Source: Bog-756 sp963824645
GTDB taxonomy: Bacteria > Actinomycetota > Acidimicrobiia > Acidimicrobiales > RAAP-2
NCBI GenBank assembly: GCA_963824645.1
Contig: CAWGQC010000009.1
Location: forward strand, 1-64,000
Direction of reading: 5' to 3'
DNA: 64,000 nucleotides
The notes under the pieces were generated by a model. That model made no database searches, had not been told where the DNA came from, and worked only from the letters and a program-made list of their open reading frames with translations. Below, piece by piece: positions 17,600 to 27,284 of the stretch. The position numbers were made by a program, and so were the translations under genes. How positions within the stretch are numbered: position 1 is the stretch's first letter; each line of letters starts with the position of its first letter.

Positions 17600-18739
17600 A
17601 TGGATCCGCGGCTCCCCCTGCCGACCCTCCTCGCCCGGCTACTGGTGGCCTTCACCGTCGAGTTCGACAATGAGTTCGAACACCGGATGCCTCACCGGAC
17701 CTCGAGCACAGCGACCGGTCCATCGAGGAGAGGGCCGTGGCTGGTGTCACAGGTCCTCTGGGAGAACGTCATGCGTCACATCGACCCGGGTGGGGTGACC
17801 GTCCGTGAGCTCCACGCTCGGGCCCGGACCACCCGGGACTCGCTCGCCGGCTTGCAGCGATGGGGCTATGTAACGGTGGATGAAGGCGGCCGGGACGGGG
17901 TCTCCGGTTCGGGCCGGCGGCCGGTCGGCAGCGACGGCGATCGGTGGGTCCTCCCCACGCGGGGAGGGCGGCGAGCCCAGGAGGTCTGGCGTCCGTTGGC
18001 CGCCATGGTGGAGGACCGATGGCGTCGCCGGTTCGGAGCCGTACCGGTCAACCGTCTGAACCGGGGTCTGGCCGAGATGGTCCGGCTGATCGACGCCGAC
18101 CTGCCGCTCTATCTCCCCATCGTTTACCCGACCCAGGGCGGGCAGACCGAAGTCTTCACCGCCGCCCCGCCGCGGGCCGGGGCCGAACGAGCGGCGGCTG
18201 TGGAGGGCCTCGGTCTCTCGGCCCTCCTGGCCCAGGTCCTTTTGGCCTTCACCATCGAGTTCGAGGGTGACTCGGAAATATCTCTGGCCGTGGGCGCCAA
18301 CACTTTGCAGATTTTGGATACCGCCGGTAAGCGCAGGCGGGATCTACCCGCTCTCTCCGGCCTGTCCAAAGAGGCGCAGAGCATGACTGTCGGCTTTCTG
18401 GAGCGGTTGGGCTGCGCCACCGTCGCAACGGACCCCCACGCCGTTCGGGGAAAAATCGTGCTGCTCACGGACAAGGGGGAACGGACCCGGGACCGTTTCG
18501 GTGAGCTCCTGGCCTCTACCGAGCACGGGTGGACGGCCCGCTTCGGCCCGGACGCCATGACCCACCTCCGCCAGTCGCTGGAGGAGGTGGTGGGAGCGGG
18601 ATCGCCGAGCGGCGGGACGGTCCTCTTCGAAGGGCTGGTGCCCTACCCGGACGGCTGGCGGGCCTCGGTAAGAGCTACCGGGCGATTGCCGGACCACCCC
18701 ATGGTGCTCCATCGGGGTGGCTTCCCCGACGGTAGCTGA
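17600..18739 (+). CDS. Two-domain winged-helix protein (internal duplication)
   Basis: A 379-residue protein with two copies of a roughly 150-residue module. Copy 1 begins LPTLLARLLVAFTVEFDNEFE and copy 2, at about residue 205, LSALLAQVLLAFTIEFEGDSE. Each continues with a MarR-like winged helix (VTVRELHARARTTRDSLAG...WGYVTVD; LPALSGLSKEAQSMTVGFLE..GCATV) and a basic wing (LPTRGGRRAQE; LLTDKGERTRD). A single chain carrying two MarR-type modules would be a pseudo-dimer able to bind DNA as a monomer. No ligand is suggested by neighbours. The family name is not known to me. Confidence 0.7.
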   Translation: MDPRLPLPTLLARLLVAFTVEFDNEFEHRMPHRTSSTATGPSRRGPWLVSQVLWENVMRHIDPGGVTVRELHARARTTRDSLAGLQRWGYVTVDEGGRDGVSGSGRRPVGSDGDRWVLPTRGGRRAQEVWRPLAAMVEDRWRRRFGAVPVNRLNRGLAEMVRLIDADLPLYLPIVYPTQGGQTEVFTAAPPRAGAERAAAVEGLGLSALLAQVLLAFTIEFEGDSEISLAVGANTLQILDTAGKRRRDLPALSGLSKEAQSMTVGFLERLGCATVATDPHAVRGKIVLLTDKGERTRDRFGELLASTEHGWTARFGPDAMTHLRQSLEEVVGAGSPSGGTVLFEGLVPYPDGWRASVRATGRLPDHPMVLHRGGFPDGS

Positions 18740-18779
18740 CCCGTACTCTTGAGGTTCACCCTGCTGGAGAGCCGTCTCG

Positions 18780-19076
18780 TCACGACCGTCGGGTCACGAC
18801 CGTGGTCCGAGCAGGACGCGTCGGCTCCGGGCTCTCGTCAGTGGGGGCGACCCCGTCGAGATCTTGCCACTCGAGGGGAAGAAGGGGGGCTCCCGGATGG
18901 GCCTCCACGCGACTCTCGGCCTCGTCGGCTTCGGCCAACGCCTCATTCAGCTGGCGGCGAAGGCGCTCGATCTCCCCTTCGTTGCTTTCGATCAGATGCC
19001 CGACGACCGACGCCGGAATGGCCCCTGCCTCCCCCGCCGGCGACCCTTGATGCCCCGCTCCGTCTGGTTCATTCAT
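18780..19076 (-). CDS. Small coiled-coil hypothetical protein
   Basis: A 98-residue soluble protein. Residues 22-58 (ASVVGHLIESNEGEIERLRR and on to AEADEAESRVEA) form a clear heptad-patterned coiled coil; the tail is Pro/Thr-rich. Its start overlaps the end of the upstream coiled-coil gene by 8 bp, so the two are likely made together and may form a complex. No known domain. Confidence 0.55.
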   Translation of the reverse strand: MNEPDGAGHQGSPAGEAGAIPASVVGHLIESNEGEIERLRRQLNEALAEADEAESRVEAHPGAPLLPLEWQDLDGVAPTDESPEPTRPARTTVVTRRS

Positions 19077-19473
19077 GGGCTAGGGTGTTGGGAAGGTCGA
19101 GAGACCGCCAGATATCCTCCGCCCCGGGAGCCAGGCGTAGCTGCCCGAAAGAAATGTTGTTGTCCGGATGGAAGGGGGAGCCGTCCGTCGATTCCGGCGA
19201 AAGGCCCGTTCCTCCGTGTGAACCGCCACCGGGAAATGAACCACCAACCGATTCATCTATGTCCCACCGAGCCGGGTGGGTGGCGGGATCGTGGTCGACC
19301 TCGTGCTGTGCGTTGAGGTACTGCTCGTTGGTCTGGGCCCGGGCTACCCGCTTCCGAGCCTCGTCGATGGCCGTTCGGAGCCGCGCCTTCTCCTCACTGG
19401 CCGCCCGCAGATAGGCCTCCACGGATGCTCGGGTGTAGGCCTCGGTGGCCTCGGGCTCGCGGGACGGGGTCAT
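19069..19473 (-). CDS. Small coiled-coil hypothetical protein
   Basis: A 134-residue soluble protein whose residues 8-60 (AYTRASVEAYLRAASEEKAR, then AIDEARKRVARAQ) are an amphipathic coiled coil, followed by a Gly/Ser/His-rich disordered linker and a short C-terminal segment (FGQLRLAPGAEDIW). First of a two-gene unit. The combination of an N-terminal YxxASVEAYLxAA helix with a disordered tail is typical of actinobacterial proteins of unknown role. Confidence 0.55.
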   Translation of the reverse strand: MTPSREPEATEAYTRASVEAYLRAASEEKARLRTAIDEARKRVARAQTNEQYLNAQHEVDHDPATHPARWDIDESVGGSFPGGGSHGGTGLSPESTDGSPFHPDNNISFGQLRLAPGAEDIWRSLDLPNTLAHE

Positions 19474-19512
19474 CGGCTCAGATCCACCTCGGCACGGCGA
19501 GGCAGGTATTCA

Positions 19513-19518
19513 GTATAC
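19513..19518 (-). promoter_or_regulatory. -10 element for the coiled-coil gene pair
   Basis: TATACT on the reverse strand, about 40 nt before ATG 19473. It is a near-perfect -10 hexamer in GC-rich DNA. No good -35 is seen at 17 nt. Confidence 0.4.
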
Positions 19519-19644
19519 CGAGCCGAAATCCAAATCGCCGGGGCCGGTGCGCACCTCCGGGACCCCTCGCCCAGGCCGGCGCCGGTTGGCGGACGGGTAC
19601 GCCGGCCGATCGGCCGTCCGGTGGCCGACGGGCCCGCGGCCCGG

Positions 19645-20472
19645 TCAGCCGAAGCGACCGTGGACGTAGTCGAGGGTCCGGGGATCCAGTGGTGAGTCGA
19701 ACATGGCCTCGGTCGGCCCGTGCTCGATGATGTACCCGGGCGTCCCCTGCTCAGCCAAGAAGAAGGCTGTGTAGTCCGACACCCGCTGGGCCTGTTGCAT
19801 GTTGTGGGTCACGATCACGATGGTGACCTCGGTGCGCAACTCCTCGATGGTGGTCTCGATCCGCCGGGTCGACGTGGGGTCGAGGGCGGAGCACGGCTCG
19901 TCCATCAGAAGGACGCGAGGACGGATGGCCAGGGCCCTGGCTATACACAGCCTCTGCTGCTGGCCGCCCGAAAGGGCTCCCCCGGGCTGGCGAAGGCGCC
20001 CGTTCACCTCCTTCCAGAGCCCGGCACTGACCAGGCAGCTCTCCACGATCTCGTCCCTGGCGTCCTGGTCCTTGCGCGTACCGGTCAGACGTAACCCGGC
20101 CAGCACATTGTCGTAGATGGACATGGCCGGAAAGGGATTGGGCTTCTGGAACACCATGCCGATGTGGCGCCGGGCCTCGGTCAGTTTGCGGTCGGGCGCG
20201 TAGATGTCCACGTCGTCCAAAAGAACATCGCCGGCCATCGCCGCCGACGCCGTGAGCTCGTGCATCCGGTTGAGGATGCGGAGGAAGGTCGACTTGCCGC
20301 AACCGGAGGGGCCGATGAGGGCGGTCACCTGCCGTGACTCCATGGTCAAGGACACCCGGTCGAGAACATGGTGATCACCGAACCAGGCCGATATCTCCCG
20401 GGCCTCGAGCCGGGCAGCCTGATAGAGGTCACCGGTCGTCGGTGGCCGGTCGGTTCGGGTATCGAGCGACAT
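19645..20472 (-). CDS. pstB: Phosphate-type ABC transporter ATPase PstB
   Basis: A 275-residue ABC ATPase from ATG 20472 (GAGGA upstream). Walker A GPSGCGKST, the PstB-specific Q-loop MVFQKPNPFP, ABC signature LSGGQQQRLCIARALA, Walker B VLLMDEPCSALDP and the switch His in IVIVTHNMQQAQRVSDYTAF are all intact. It energises the permease pair PstC-PstA encoded 7 kb upstream in the same operon. It is the last gene, after the sortase-like gene; separating the ATPase from its permeases by four surface-protein genes is unusual for pst operons. Confidence 0.93.
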   Translation of the reverse strand: MSLDTRTDRPPTTGDLYQAARLEAREISAWFGDHHVLDRVSLTMESRQVTALIGPSGCGKSTFLRILNRMHELTASAAMAGDVLLDDVDIYAPDRKLTEARRHIGMVFQKPNPFPAMSIYDNVLAGLRLTGTRKDQDARDEIVESCLVSAGLWKEVNGRLRQPGGALSGGQQQRLCIARALAIRPRVLLMDEPCSALDPTSTRRIETTIEELRTEVTIVIVTHNMQQAQRVSDYTAFFLAEQGTPGYIIEHGPTEAMFDSPLDPRTLDYVHGRFG

Positions 20473-20542
20473 GGGCGTCACATCCTCGCGCTGGCGTTGG
20501 TTGAGATCACAGGAGGCAAGAGCATCACAGGTAGGAGGAACA

Positions 20543-21565
20543 TCACAGGAGATTGGGAAGCAGTCGGGCGATCTGATCGACGACGAACATCCAGATGAGC
20601 ACCAGTGGTGCACTGAATACGATCCAGGCCTGGGCGTGACCACGGCGCCGCCACACCCACACCGCGCCGGCGAATACCGCCACCAGGGCCGCCGCCAACA
20701 GGGTCAGCACCCAGAGAGTGCCGGTGTCGAGACCCATCGGCCTCTGACTGTCGGGCACCGTGTGGACCGCCGGACGATAGGAGGCGAGAGCCGGTCCCAC
20801 CTTGTCGGCGTCGACGTACACCACCCCGGTAGGCACAAATGCCGTCCCCGCCGCCGTACCCAGGGTGAGACGGGCCCGTGAGACGGGAGCCAGATGCTCC
20901 CGGGACCCGCCCGAACGGATGTCGACCACGCGGAAGACCGACGTACCCACCTGGGTGACCACCGTTATGCGGGCACCCTTACGGAGATCGTGGATGCGCC
21001 CGAAAGGGCCCCCGTAGGCCGCCTGGCGGCCGAGGATGACGCTGGTCCCGGCCCCACCGGGAAAGACCGTCGACAGGTAATGGCCCGGACCGTCAGCCAG
21101 GACGCCCCCGGTCGTCCCCTCCACCACCACCTGGTCCACACCTATGGAGGGAATCCGGATGATGGCCATCGGGATGCCCAGTGCGATCGGTTGGTGGCGC
21201 TTCCCACAGGCCGCTTGTCCACACGGACCGATGGGTGCGGTGCCCAGGGCCAGCTCCGGGCGGATCTGGTTGTACAGATCGACTTGGGCCGAATGGTGCT
21301 GGAGCCGACTCACGTAGGCCAGCTGGACCACCAGCCCGATCGACACCGCGGCCAGGATGACCAGCGCCGCCCGCACGATGTGCAGCCGCGCCTTGGGTCG
21401 CTTCGGTGGTGGGGTGGGTGCCGTCCCGATACGGCCGGCCACGTCGAACTGCTCCTGCAGCCGGGCCGCCTCATCGCGACCATCTGTGGCGGCCTCATCG
21501 GTTGTCGTTCCCGGAGTGGGAACCAGCAGCATCTCGCGCTCCAGCGCCGTCTGGGTGGCTGTCAC
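20543..21565 (-). CDS. Sortase-fold membrane protein lacking catalytic residues
   Basis: A 340-residue protein with the layout of class E-like actinobacterial sortases: N-terminal cytosolic tail, membrane helix about 63-85, extracellular sortase beta-barrel (IPMAIIRIPSIGVDQVVVEG, DGPGHYLSTVFPGG), and two more C-terminal membrane helices (about 284-304 and 315-333). Active sortases have His in a GHR motif and Cys in a TLxTC motif. Here the matching places read LGRQAAYGGPF (about 178-188) and LTLGTAAG (233-240), so both catalytic residues are missing. The fold is kept but transpeptidation is not expected. It overlaps both the upstream secreted-protein gene (4 bp) and lies directly before pstB, suggesting a structural or scaffolding role in this operon. 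Confidence 0.8.
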   Translation of the reverse strand: MTATQTALEREMLLVPTPGTTTDEAATDGRDEAARLQEQFDVAGRIGTAPTPPPKRPKARLHIVRAALVILAAVSIGLVVQLAYVSRLQHHSAQVDLYNQIRPELALGTAPIGPCGQAACGKRHQPIALGIPMAIIRIPSIGVDQVVVEGTTGGVLADGPGHYLSTVFPGGAGTSVILGRQAAYGGPFGRIHDLRKGARITVVTQVGTSVFRVVDIRSGGSREHLAPVSRARLTLGTAAGTAFVPTGVVYVDADKVGPALASYRPAVHTVPDSQRPMGLDTGTLWVLTLLAAALVAVFAGAVWVWRRRGHAQAWIVFSAPLVLIWMFVVDQIARLLPNLL

Positions 21566-22500
21566 CGGGCATCCTTGGCCCTGAGCAGGATGGCGATAGC
21601 GGCGCCGACGAAGAGCAGACCGGCGACCACGATGATGATCGGGGCCGGGGATACCCCGGCGGTGGCATCCGCCGTTCCCACCGGGGCCGAACCGGTGGGT
21701 GCCGGTGCGTGGGCGGATCCCGAGGAGGTCGATCCGGCCGTGAAGGGATAAGCGCTACTCGACACCCCGGCCGCTCCACCGGCGGTGGGACGGGCCGCCG
21801 GTGTGGCCGACCCGGGCGTCGACCCTGGAGTGGCGTGCTCTCCGAAGCTGATGACACCGGTCGTGCCGGTGGGCGTCGGGCCGTCGGGGTCCGCCGTCCA
21901 GGTGAAGCCGTGGGGATCGGCGGCGTCGGCGGTAAAGGTGATCTGGGTATTCCAGTCGTTCGACACGGTGCCGTGGCCGGTAGCACAGGCCAGGCCGGTC
22001 TCCCACGCACCGGTGGAACCGTCGTACAGGAGCTGGGAGAGGGCCAGCGATCCACCACCGCTCCGCACCAGGGGCGCCCAGGCGAAGTCGTTGGGGACGC
22101 CCACGATCTGGCCGGTCCTTCGGGCCGTGTTGACGGCGCCGTAGTAGGTGCTGGTGGTGTCGACGATGCCGTACCCCGTTGACGGGCCGGCCACGAAGTG
22201 GACGGTGGACAGGTCGGCACCTTTCTTCACCAGGTAGCTGTAGACGTGGTAGCCGTCGGAGGCGGTGTCCCCCGAGCACGAGGCGTTGGCCGGTAGAGCA
22301 ACCGTGAAGAGGGTGGCCGAGCCGCCTGACCGCAGGGGTGTGGCCGCAGTGGCTCCCGGTGGGGCCAGTATGGCCACCCCGCCGAGTGACACCGCAGCGG
22401 CCGGAGCGGTGATCATCAGGACCAGCGATCCGGCCGCCAAGGGCACGGTCGCCGCCGCGCCCAGGGTGACCCCTCGGAGGGTGCGGGACCGGACCGTCAC
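21562..22500 (-). CDS. Secreted membrane-anchored protein, two-Cys CxGDTA domain
   Basis: A 312-residue protein: signal peptide (residues 1-36), an extracellular domain of about 140 residues, a Pro/Thr/Ser/Gly-rich stalk, and a C-terminal membrane helix (IIIVVAGLLFVGAAIAILL) with a basic tail. The domain has the shared landmarks CSGDTASDGYHVYSYLV, YYGAVNTARRTGQ, GAWETGLACA, and WNTQITFTADAADPHGFTW; the same landmarks occur in two other proteins of this operon. I do not recognise it as a named domain. The two conserved cysteines may form a disulfide. No LPxTG-type sorting signal is present. Overlaps its neighbours by 4 bp on each side. Confidence 0.75.
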   Translation of the reverse strand: MTVRSRTLRGVTLGAAATVPLAAGSLVLMITAPAAAVSLGGVAILAPPGATAATPLRSGGSATLFTVALPANASCSGDTASDGYHVYSYLVKKGADLSTVHFVAGPSTGYGIVDTTSTYYGAVNTARRTGQIVGVPNDFAWAPLVRSGGGSLALSQLLYDGSTGAWETGLACATGHGTVSNDWNTQITFTADAADPHGFTWTADPDGPTPTGTTGVISFGEHATPGSTPGSATPAARPTAGGAAGVSSSAYPFTAGSTSSGSAHAPAPTGSAPVGTADATAGVSPAPIIIVVAGLLFVGAAIAILLRAKDAR

Positions 22501-25500
22501 GGCTCGGTCTCCGTCTCGGCCCCATCGGTGACGGCCTCGGGAGAATCCCCTGCCGTGGCCGGACCACCGGCGAACTTGAGGACGGCCGCCCCGAGAGCGG
22601 CCAACAGCCCGAGCAGGAGCAGCAGCGGCAGGATCCAGCGCAGCGCACCCACCGGCAGCCCGGTGACCCGGACCGCGCTCAGGGCGGCCGGCCCGATCGA
22701 CCGGGTCCGCTCACGGTCCGCCGCCCTGGCCCGCTCGGCCGCCACCGCCGCCAGCTCAGAGGGCGTCAGGGAGCTGGTGGCCCCTGTGCTCGAGCCGCCA
22801 GCACCGGTGGAGGAGGCGCCGGAGGTGGAGGCAGCTGTCGTCGACGTCTTGGACGCCGTGGGAAAAACAGGCGGGTGCTCGATGGCATCGGCGGCGGCCT
22901 CCGTCTGGGCCACCAGCGGCGCCGGCAGGGGGACGTACCCGCTGGGGAGGTCGCCGGGGTCGACGCCCTGGGTCTGACCGGTACCGGCGGCGTAGTGGAG
23001 GAAGGCCGCGTGTATCGTCGCGCGACGACTGATTGAGCTTTTCGGGAGTGGCGGCGGCGTAGGTGAGCATGGTCAGGGGATAGGCGTTGGCCGCCGTCGA
23101 TGAAGGATCGGTCTCCAGCACCTCGGGCACCGAACTCGTGACCATGGCCTGTTCGCCGGCCAGGAGGCTGGCCGAGTCCGGAGCTACGAACGTCGGGTCC
23201 GTGTCCTCACCGGCCGGGCTCAGACTGGCCGTCTGCAATCCGTAACGGGCCGCCGACGCCGAGTCGGTCACCGACATGATCAGGTCATTGCCGGTGATCT
23301 GTGGCCCATTGGACCCCCACGCCGTGTCCGGGGTGTTGTTGGGGTTGAACGTGGTTTTGGCGCCGTCGTTGGCGGTGGCCGCGTCCTGGGCGGCGGCGGC
23401 CATCGACAAGACGTAGGGCGACCAGTCCTGGACGCAGATCTGACGGGCCGGCACCCCTGTACTCACATCGGGAGGATTGGGGGCGCACCACGGGTCACTC
23501 TTCGGATACGTCTCCGGCCCGCTGCTCTCGGTGACCAGGTTCTTGTAGTAGGGGTTGACGACCATGCCCCACGGGTCGGGCTGGCCGCTCAGCCATGCCC
23601 GGGCGGACGGGTCGGACAGCACCCACTTCCACAGGGTGGTGGCCGCATCCGAACTGCCCTCTTCCACCACCATGGTGGCGGCGTCGATCTGCTCGGCGGT
23701 GGTCATCAACTGGAACTCGGGGTTGTACTGCAGAAAATCGGGATCGTCGAAGATCCCGACCGGGTTCTTCTTCACCCACTGGTAGCTGGCATCGGTGGTG
23801 TGGGCCACGCCCTTGAGCTCGGCCTGGTACGACTCGGTCAACAGCTTGGCCACCAGCCGGGGGGTGAGGTAGAGGTTCTGCACACGCGAATCGGCGTTGT
23901 TCAATTCGGTGCTGTCCAGGGTCCCGTCGGGTTCGACAGTGGGGACCCTCTGGATGTTGAAGGCGACGACGGCTCCCGACAGGGTCAGCGGGGCGTAGTC
24001 CACCGGGTTGTCGGGACCCGTCGCACCCGAAGGTATGGGATTGGAGAAGACAGACATGCCGACCGAGCCGTAGGAGGGGTTGGTGAGGTTGGAGCGGGCT
24101 TGGTCATCGTCATTGGTGAGATAGCTGTACGGCTGGGCGCCGGGCAGGCTGCACAGCGCCGGCTCCCAACTGGAGACGGCCGGTGACGCCAGCTCACTCC
24201 CCTCGATTTCCTGCGATTGGGCGTTGATCGAGCAGGTCGACCCCACCGGGTTGAACTGCAGGGGGATGGTTATGCGGTTTTGCCAGGCCGACGCCGAGAG
24301 GGGCGAGGTGACCACACTGTTGACACCGGTCAGGCCGGGGGGGTTCTCCTGGGACAGATCACCCCGGGGCACGATGACCAACCAGCATTGCGGGGCCACA
24401 CTGCCGGTGCCCGAGGCGCTCTGAACCGTCTGACCACACCCCAGGCCCGGGGCGTTGAGTCCGGTATCGACGTCGAACAGCTGATCGCCGACGCCGCCCT
24501 GGAGGGTACGTCCGAAGTCGACTTCATTGGTGGTGTCGAAGCTGAAGTAGGGGTTGAGCCAGAAGTCCACAGGGTCGTTGGGATTCAGGTTGTAGTTGTA
24601 GTTGGCCTGTTGCCTCACGATCGTCCCGTCGGCCGCCTGGAACGGTTGGAGCTCAAAGCGTGTCGGGGCGGATCCGGAAAGATCGGTGCACGGCCCGGTG
24701 CCGCTGGCGGTGGCACAGCTCGGTTCCGAGCTGTTGTCCGTGCTCCACCCGGGCTGGGCCAGCACCCGCGAGAACTCCTGCGAAGACCCGGCATCGGCCT
24801 GGTCGATCGGGTAGTTCGACGCCGAACTGGATTGGCCTCCCACCTCGCACTGTGACGCCGACGGGCCGGAAGCGCCGGGGTCGCTCCAACACTCGAACAT
24901 CTGCAGGTAGTCGCCCAGGAAATCGCCGGAGGAATCGGTCTCGGTCGGCACCCCTCCCGACCACGACACGGAAATGGCCTGGTCGGTGAGGTTCTTGGTC
25001 TGGTTGACCGACACCTTGAGGTCGGCGTAGGGATCACCGGGGCCGAACAGATCGCCGGTACTGGGACCCGTGATGCCACTCACCGCCGATGTCGTCGACG
25101 GGAGGGAGGAGACGGTCCCCTGGCTCCAGTTGTCCAGATAGGTGTACTGGTCGGCCGATGACGTCGGCGACGTTCCTTCTTCGGTTGTCACCGTGACGTC
25201 GACGGTTCCCGTTCCGGCCGGTGCGGCAGCCGTGATGGTGGTGGCCGAGTCGACCTGGAAGTCGGTGTCAACAGTCGAGCCGAACATGACCTGGCTGGCG
25301 ATGAACCGTGTGCCTCCGGCGTCGGTCCCCACAAAACCGGTCCCGATGATGGTCACCGTGGCCCCACCCACATTCGGCCCCGAGTCGGGGGCGCCGATAC
25401 CGGTCACCGTCGGTGCCGGAGTGACCGTAATGCTGGGGTCGGCTGTGGCGCTGCTCTGCGCCTCGGGGAGGAGGACGATCGAAAGGACCAGTGCCAGTCC

Positions 25501-25551
25501 GCCCAGAACGACGCCCAACCGGCGCAGACGAACAGCTCCCGGCCTGGTCAT
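22497..25551 (-). pseudogene. Giant TIG-domain PstS-like binding protein, one frameshift
   Basis: ATG 25551 follows AGGAA and overlaps the upstream PstS stop by 4 bp. Residues 1-35 are a signal peptide; about 38-130 an IPT/TIG Ig-like domain (GPNVGGATVTIIGTGFVG); the remainder resembles an enlarged PstS-type periplasmic binding protein (LSGAVVAFNIQRVPTV, NPEFQLMTTAEQIDAATMVV, YPLTMLTYAAATPEKLNQ). At about 23010-23016 an extra G in ACGCGGCC shifts the frame; the other frame continues with FLHYAAGTGQTQGVDPGDLP, SGYVPLPAPLVAQTEAAADAI, a Ser/Thr/Ala-rich stalk and a C-terminal membrane helix (ILPLLLLLGLLAALGAAVL), ending at 22497. Corrected length is 1017 residues. Because every neighbour is intact and coupled, I suspect a sequence error or a very recent mutation rather than an old pseudogene. 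Confidence 0.8.
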
Positions 25552-27284
25552 GATTTCCTGCTTTCCCGACGACCGGTTACCCGTCGGGGGACGTAGGTCA
25601 CGGCGGCGGCGGCCGCCGCGAACCAGCCGGGAATGAGGATGACAGCCAGAACCAGGAGCGCCACCACCAGCATCAGGTACTGATCCCAGGACCATCCGGT
25701 GGCCACTGTCAACGTGGCCGGGAGAGGCTCGGGCTTGGCATCGAGCGCACTGCTCGAGGCGCCCGTTGCGGTACATGCCGAGCCGGCCGCGCACGACTGC
25801 GCGCCCACACCTCCGGCGCTGGAGGCCGCCGCACCGGCCGCACCGGCCGCTCCGGCCCCTGCCGATCCACCCGACGAACCGGAGGTCCCCGACGAACCCG
25901 AGGCCGCCGCGGCCGCCGCCGGGGAGCCGGCGCTGACCGGTGTGGCCACGGCCGCCGCACCGCCGGTGCCGGTCGTGCACTGGGTGGGCCCCTGCTTGTC
26001 ACAGGCCGGCGGGTAAGGGGCGGTCTGGGCCAACAGGTTGGCCCCCGACGGGGTGAACGTCGGGTTGTTGCAGCTCTGGATGTTGATGTTCTGCACCACG
26101 GCCCCGGGTATCTGACGAATCTGGTTGAAGCTGTCCTCCACCAGGTTGATGGGCATCGGTGAATAGCCGAGGGCCGCCGACTGCTGTTGACCCTGACACA
26201 TGGCGTAATAGGAGAAAGCGGCCAGGGTGGCGCCCTTGGCCGCACTGAAGCTGGAGGTACTGGTGATTTTGATGGGCAGGATCAGATAGCTGTAGGACGA
26301 AAGCGGATAGGAGCGGGGATCGGTGTCGGTGTAGACGCCGGACAGGTTCTCGGTCAGATAGGTGGCCGGATCGTTGGGGTTCGAGGTGTTCACCTGCGCC
26401 GACAACAGCGATACGGCCACGTTCTGGGGCGTCGGTTCGGTGTAGTAGCCCGCCGAGTTGAGTATCTGGGCCACCGGGAAGTGGTCGGACAGGGCGTAGG
26501 AGTAGTTCACGTAGCCGATGGAGCCGTCGGCGTAGCTCTGGGAGACGTAACCGGCCACCCCCAGGTCGCCCGACTGGGCGATCATCCCGGTAACGGTGGG
26601 GTAGAAGGATGTCGGGCCACAGGCCGGAGCCCGGCCCGACGACGAGCAGTACGCATTCCACACCGAGGGGTACTGGCTGATCATCCACTCGGTGAGCTCG
26701 AAGCTGTCGCCGGCCCCGTCGGAACGGACCACGGGCACGATCGACTGGTCGGGCAGGGTGAGGCCGGGGTTGTCGGCGGCCAGAGCCGGATTGTCCCAGT
26801 TGTTGATCTGACCGGTGAAGATCTTGGCGATGTTCTCACCGGAGAGCCGGAGGTTGGTGACCTGCTGGCCGTCGATCTTGAGGTTGTACATGAACACCGT
26901 GCCGCCGGCCGTGATGGGCATGTAGGCGTAGGACCCGGACTGGGGGTGCTCGGGTGCCGATCCGTCGGTCGGATTGGTCTGGAAGGGGATGTCGGAGGCG
27001 GCGAAATCGGTGAGCCCGCTGATGTAGTCCTGGCGGCCCTGGGTGGAACCGTTGGCGGTGTAGTTGACCCTCATCCCGAATTGCTGCACGTCGGCGATCC
27101 ACTGGTCGAGGGCATTGGCCGACCAGGAGGATCCTTCACCGGATATGGGGACGTAGCTGGCGGCGCCGGCCGGCCACGCACTGAGTAACAGGATGGACAA
27201 TACGGCCGTCATGGTGGCGGCCATCCCGTACACCAGGCGTCGGACACCACCGGCGGGACGGACGCCATGTCGGGGCCCGATCAC
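25548..27284 (-). CDS. pstS: Membrane-anchored phosphate-binding protein PstS
   Basis: A 578-residue binding protein. GTG 27284 overlaps the pstA stop (GTGA), and from it a typical signal peptide follows (basic start, then MAATMTAVLSILLLSAWPAG). The binding domain has PstS landmarks: ISGEGSSWSANALDQWIADV, YTANGSTQGRQDYISGLTDF, AASDIPF, SGENIAKIFTGQINNWDNPA, VPVVRSDGAGDSFELTEWM. These contact phosphate in known PstS structures. After about residue 430 comes an Ala/Gly/Ser-rich stalk and a C-terminal membrane helix (LMLVVALLVLAVILIPGW) with a basic tail. Anchoring by a C-terminal helix, rather than as a lipoprotein, is unusual for PstS but shared with the next gene. Confidence 0.85.
   Translation of the reverse strand: MIGPRHGVRPAGGVRRLVYGMAATMTAVLSILLLSAWPAGAASYVPISGEGSSWSANALDQWIADVQQFGMRVNYTANGSTQGRQDYISGLTDFAASDIPFQTNPTDGSAPEHPQSGSYAYMPITAGGTVFMYNLKIDGQQVTNLRLSGENIAKIFTGQINNWDNPALAADNPGLTLPDQSIVPVVRSDGAGDSFELTEWMISQYPSVWNAYCSSSGRAPACGPTSFYPTVTGMIAQSGDLGVAGYVSQSYADGSIGYVNYSYALSDHFPVAQILNSAGYYTEPTPQNVAVSLLSAQVNTSNPNDPATYLTENLSGVYTDTDPRSYPLSSYSYLILPIKITSTSSFSAAKGATLAAFSYYAMCQGQQQSAALGYSPMPINLVEDSFNQIRQIPGAVVQNINIQSCNNPTFTPSGANLLAQTAPYPPACDKQGPTQCTTGTGGAAAVATPVSAGSPAAAAAASGSSGTSGSSGGSAGAGAAGAAGAAASSAGGVGAQSCAAGSACTATGASSSALDAKPEPLPATLTVATGWSWDQYLMLVVALLVLAVILIPGWFAAAAAAVTYVPRRVTGRRESRKS

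Noticed and set aside
20543..21565. Active sortase anchoring the neighbouring surface proteins
   Set aside because: The catalytic His and Cys are missing and no neighbour has a sorting signal; the anchors are membrane helices.
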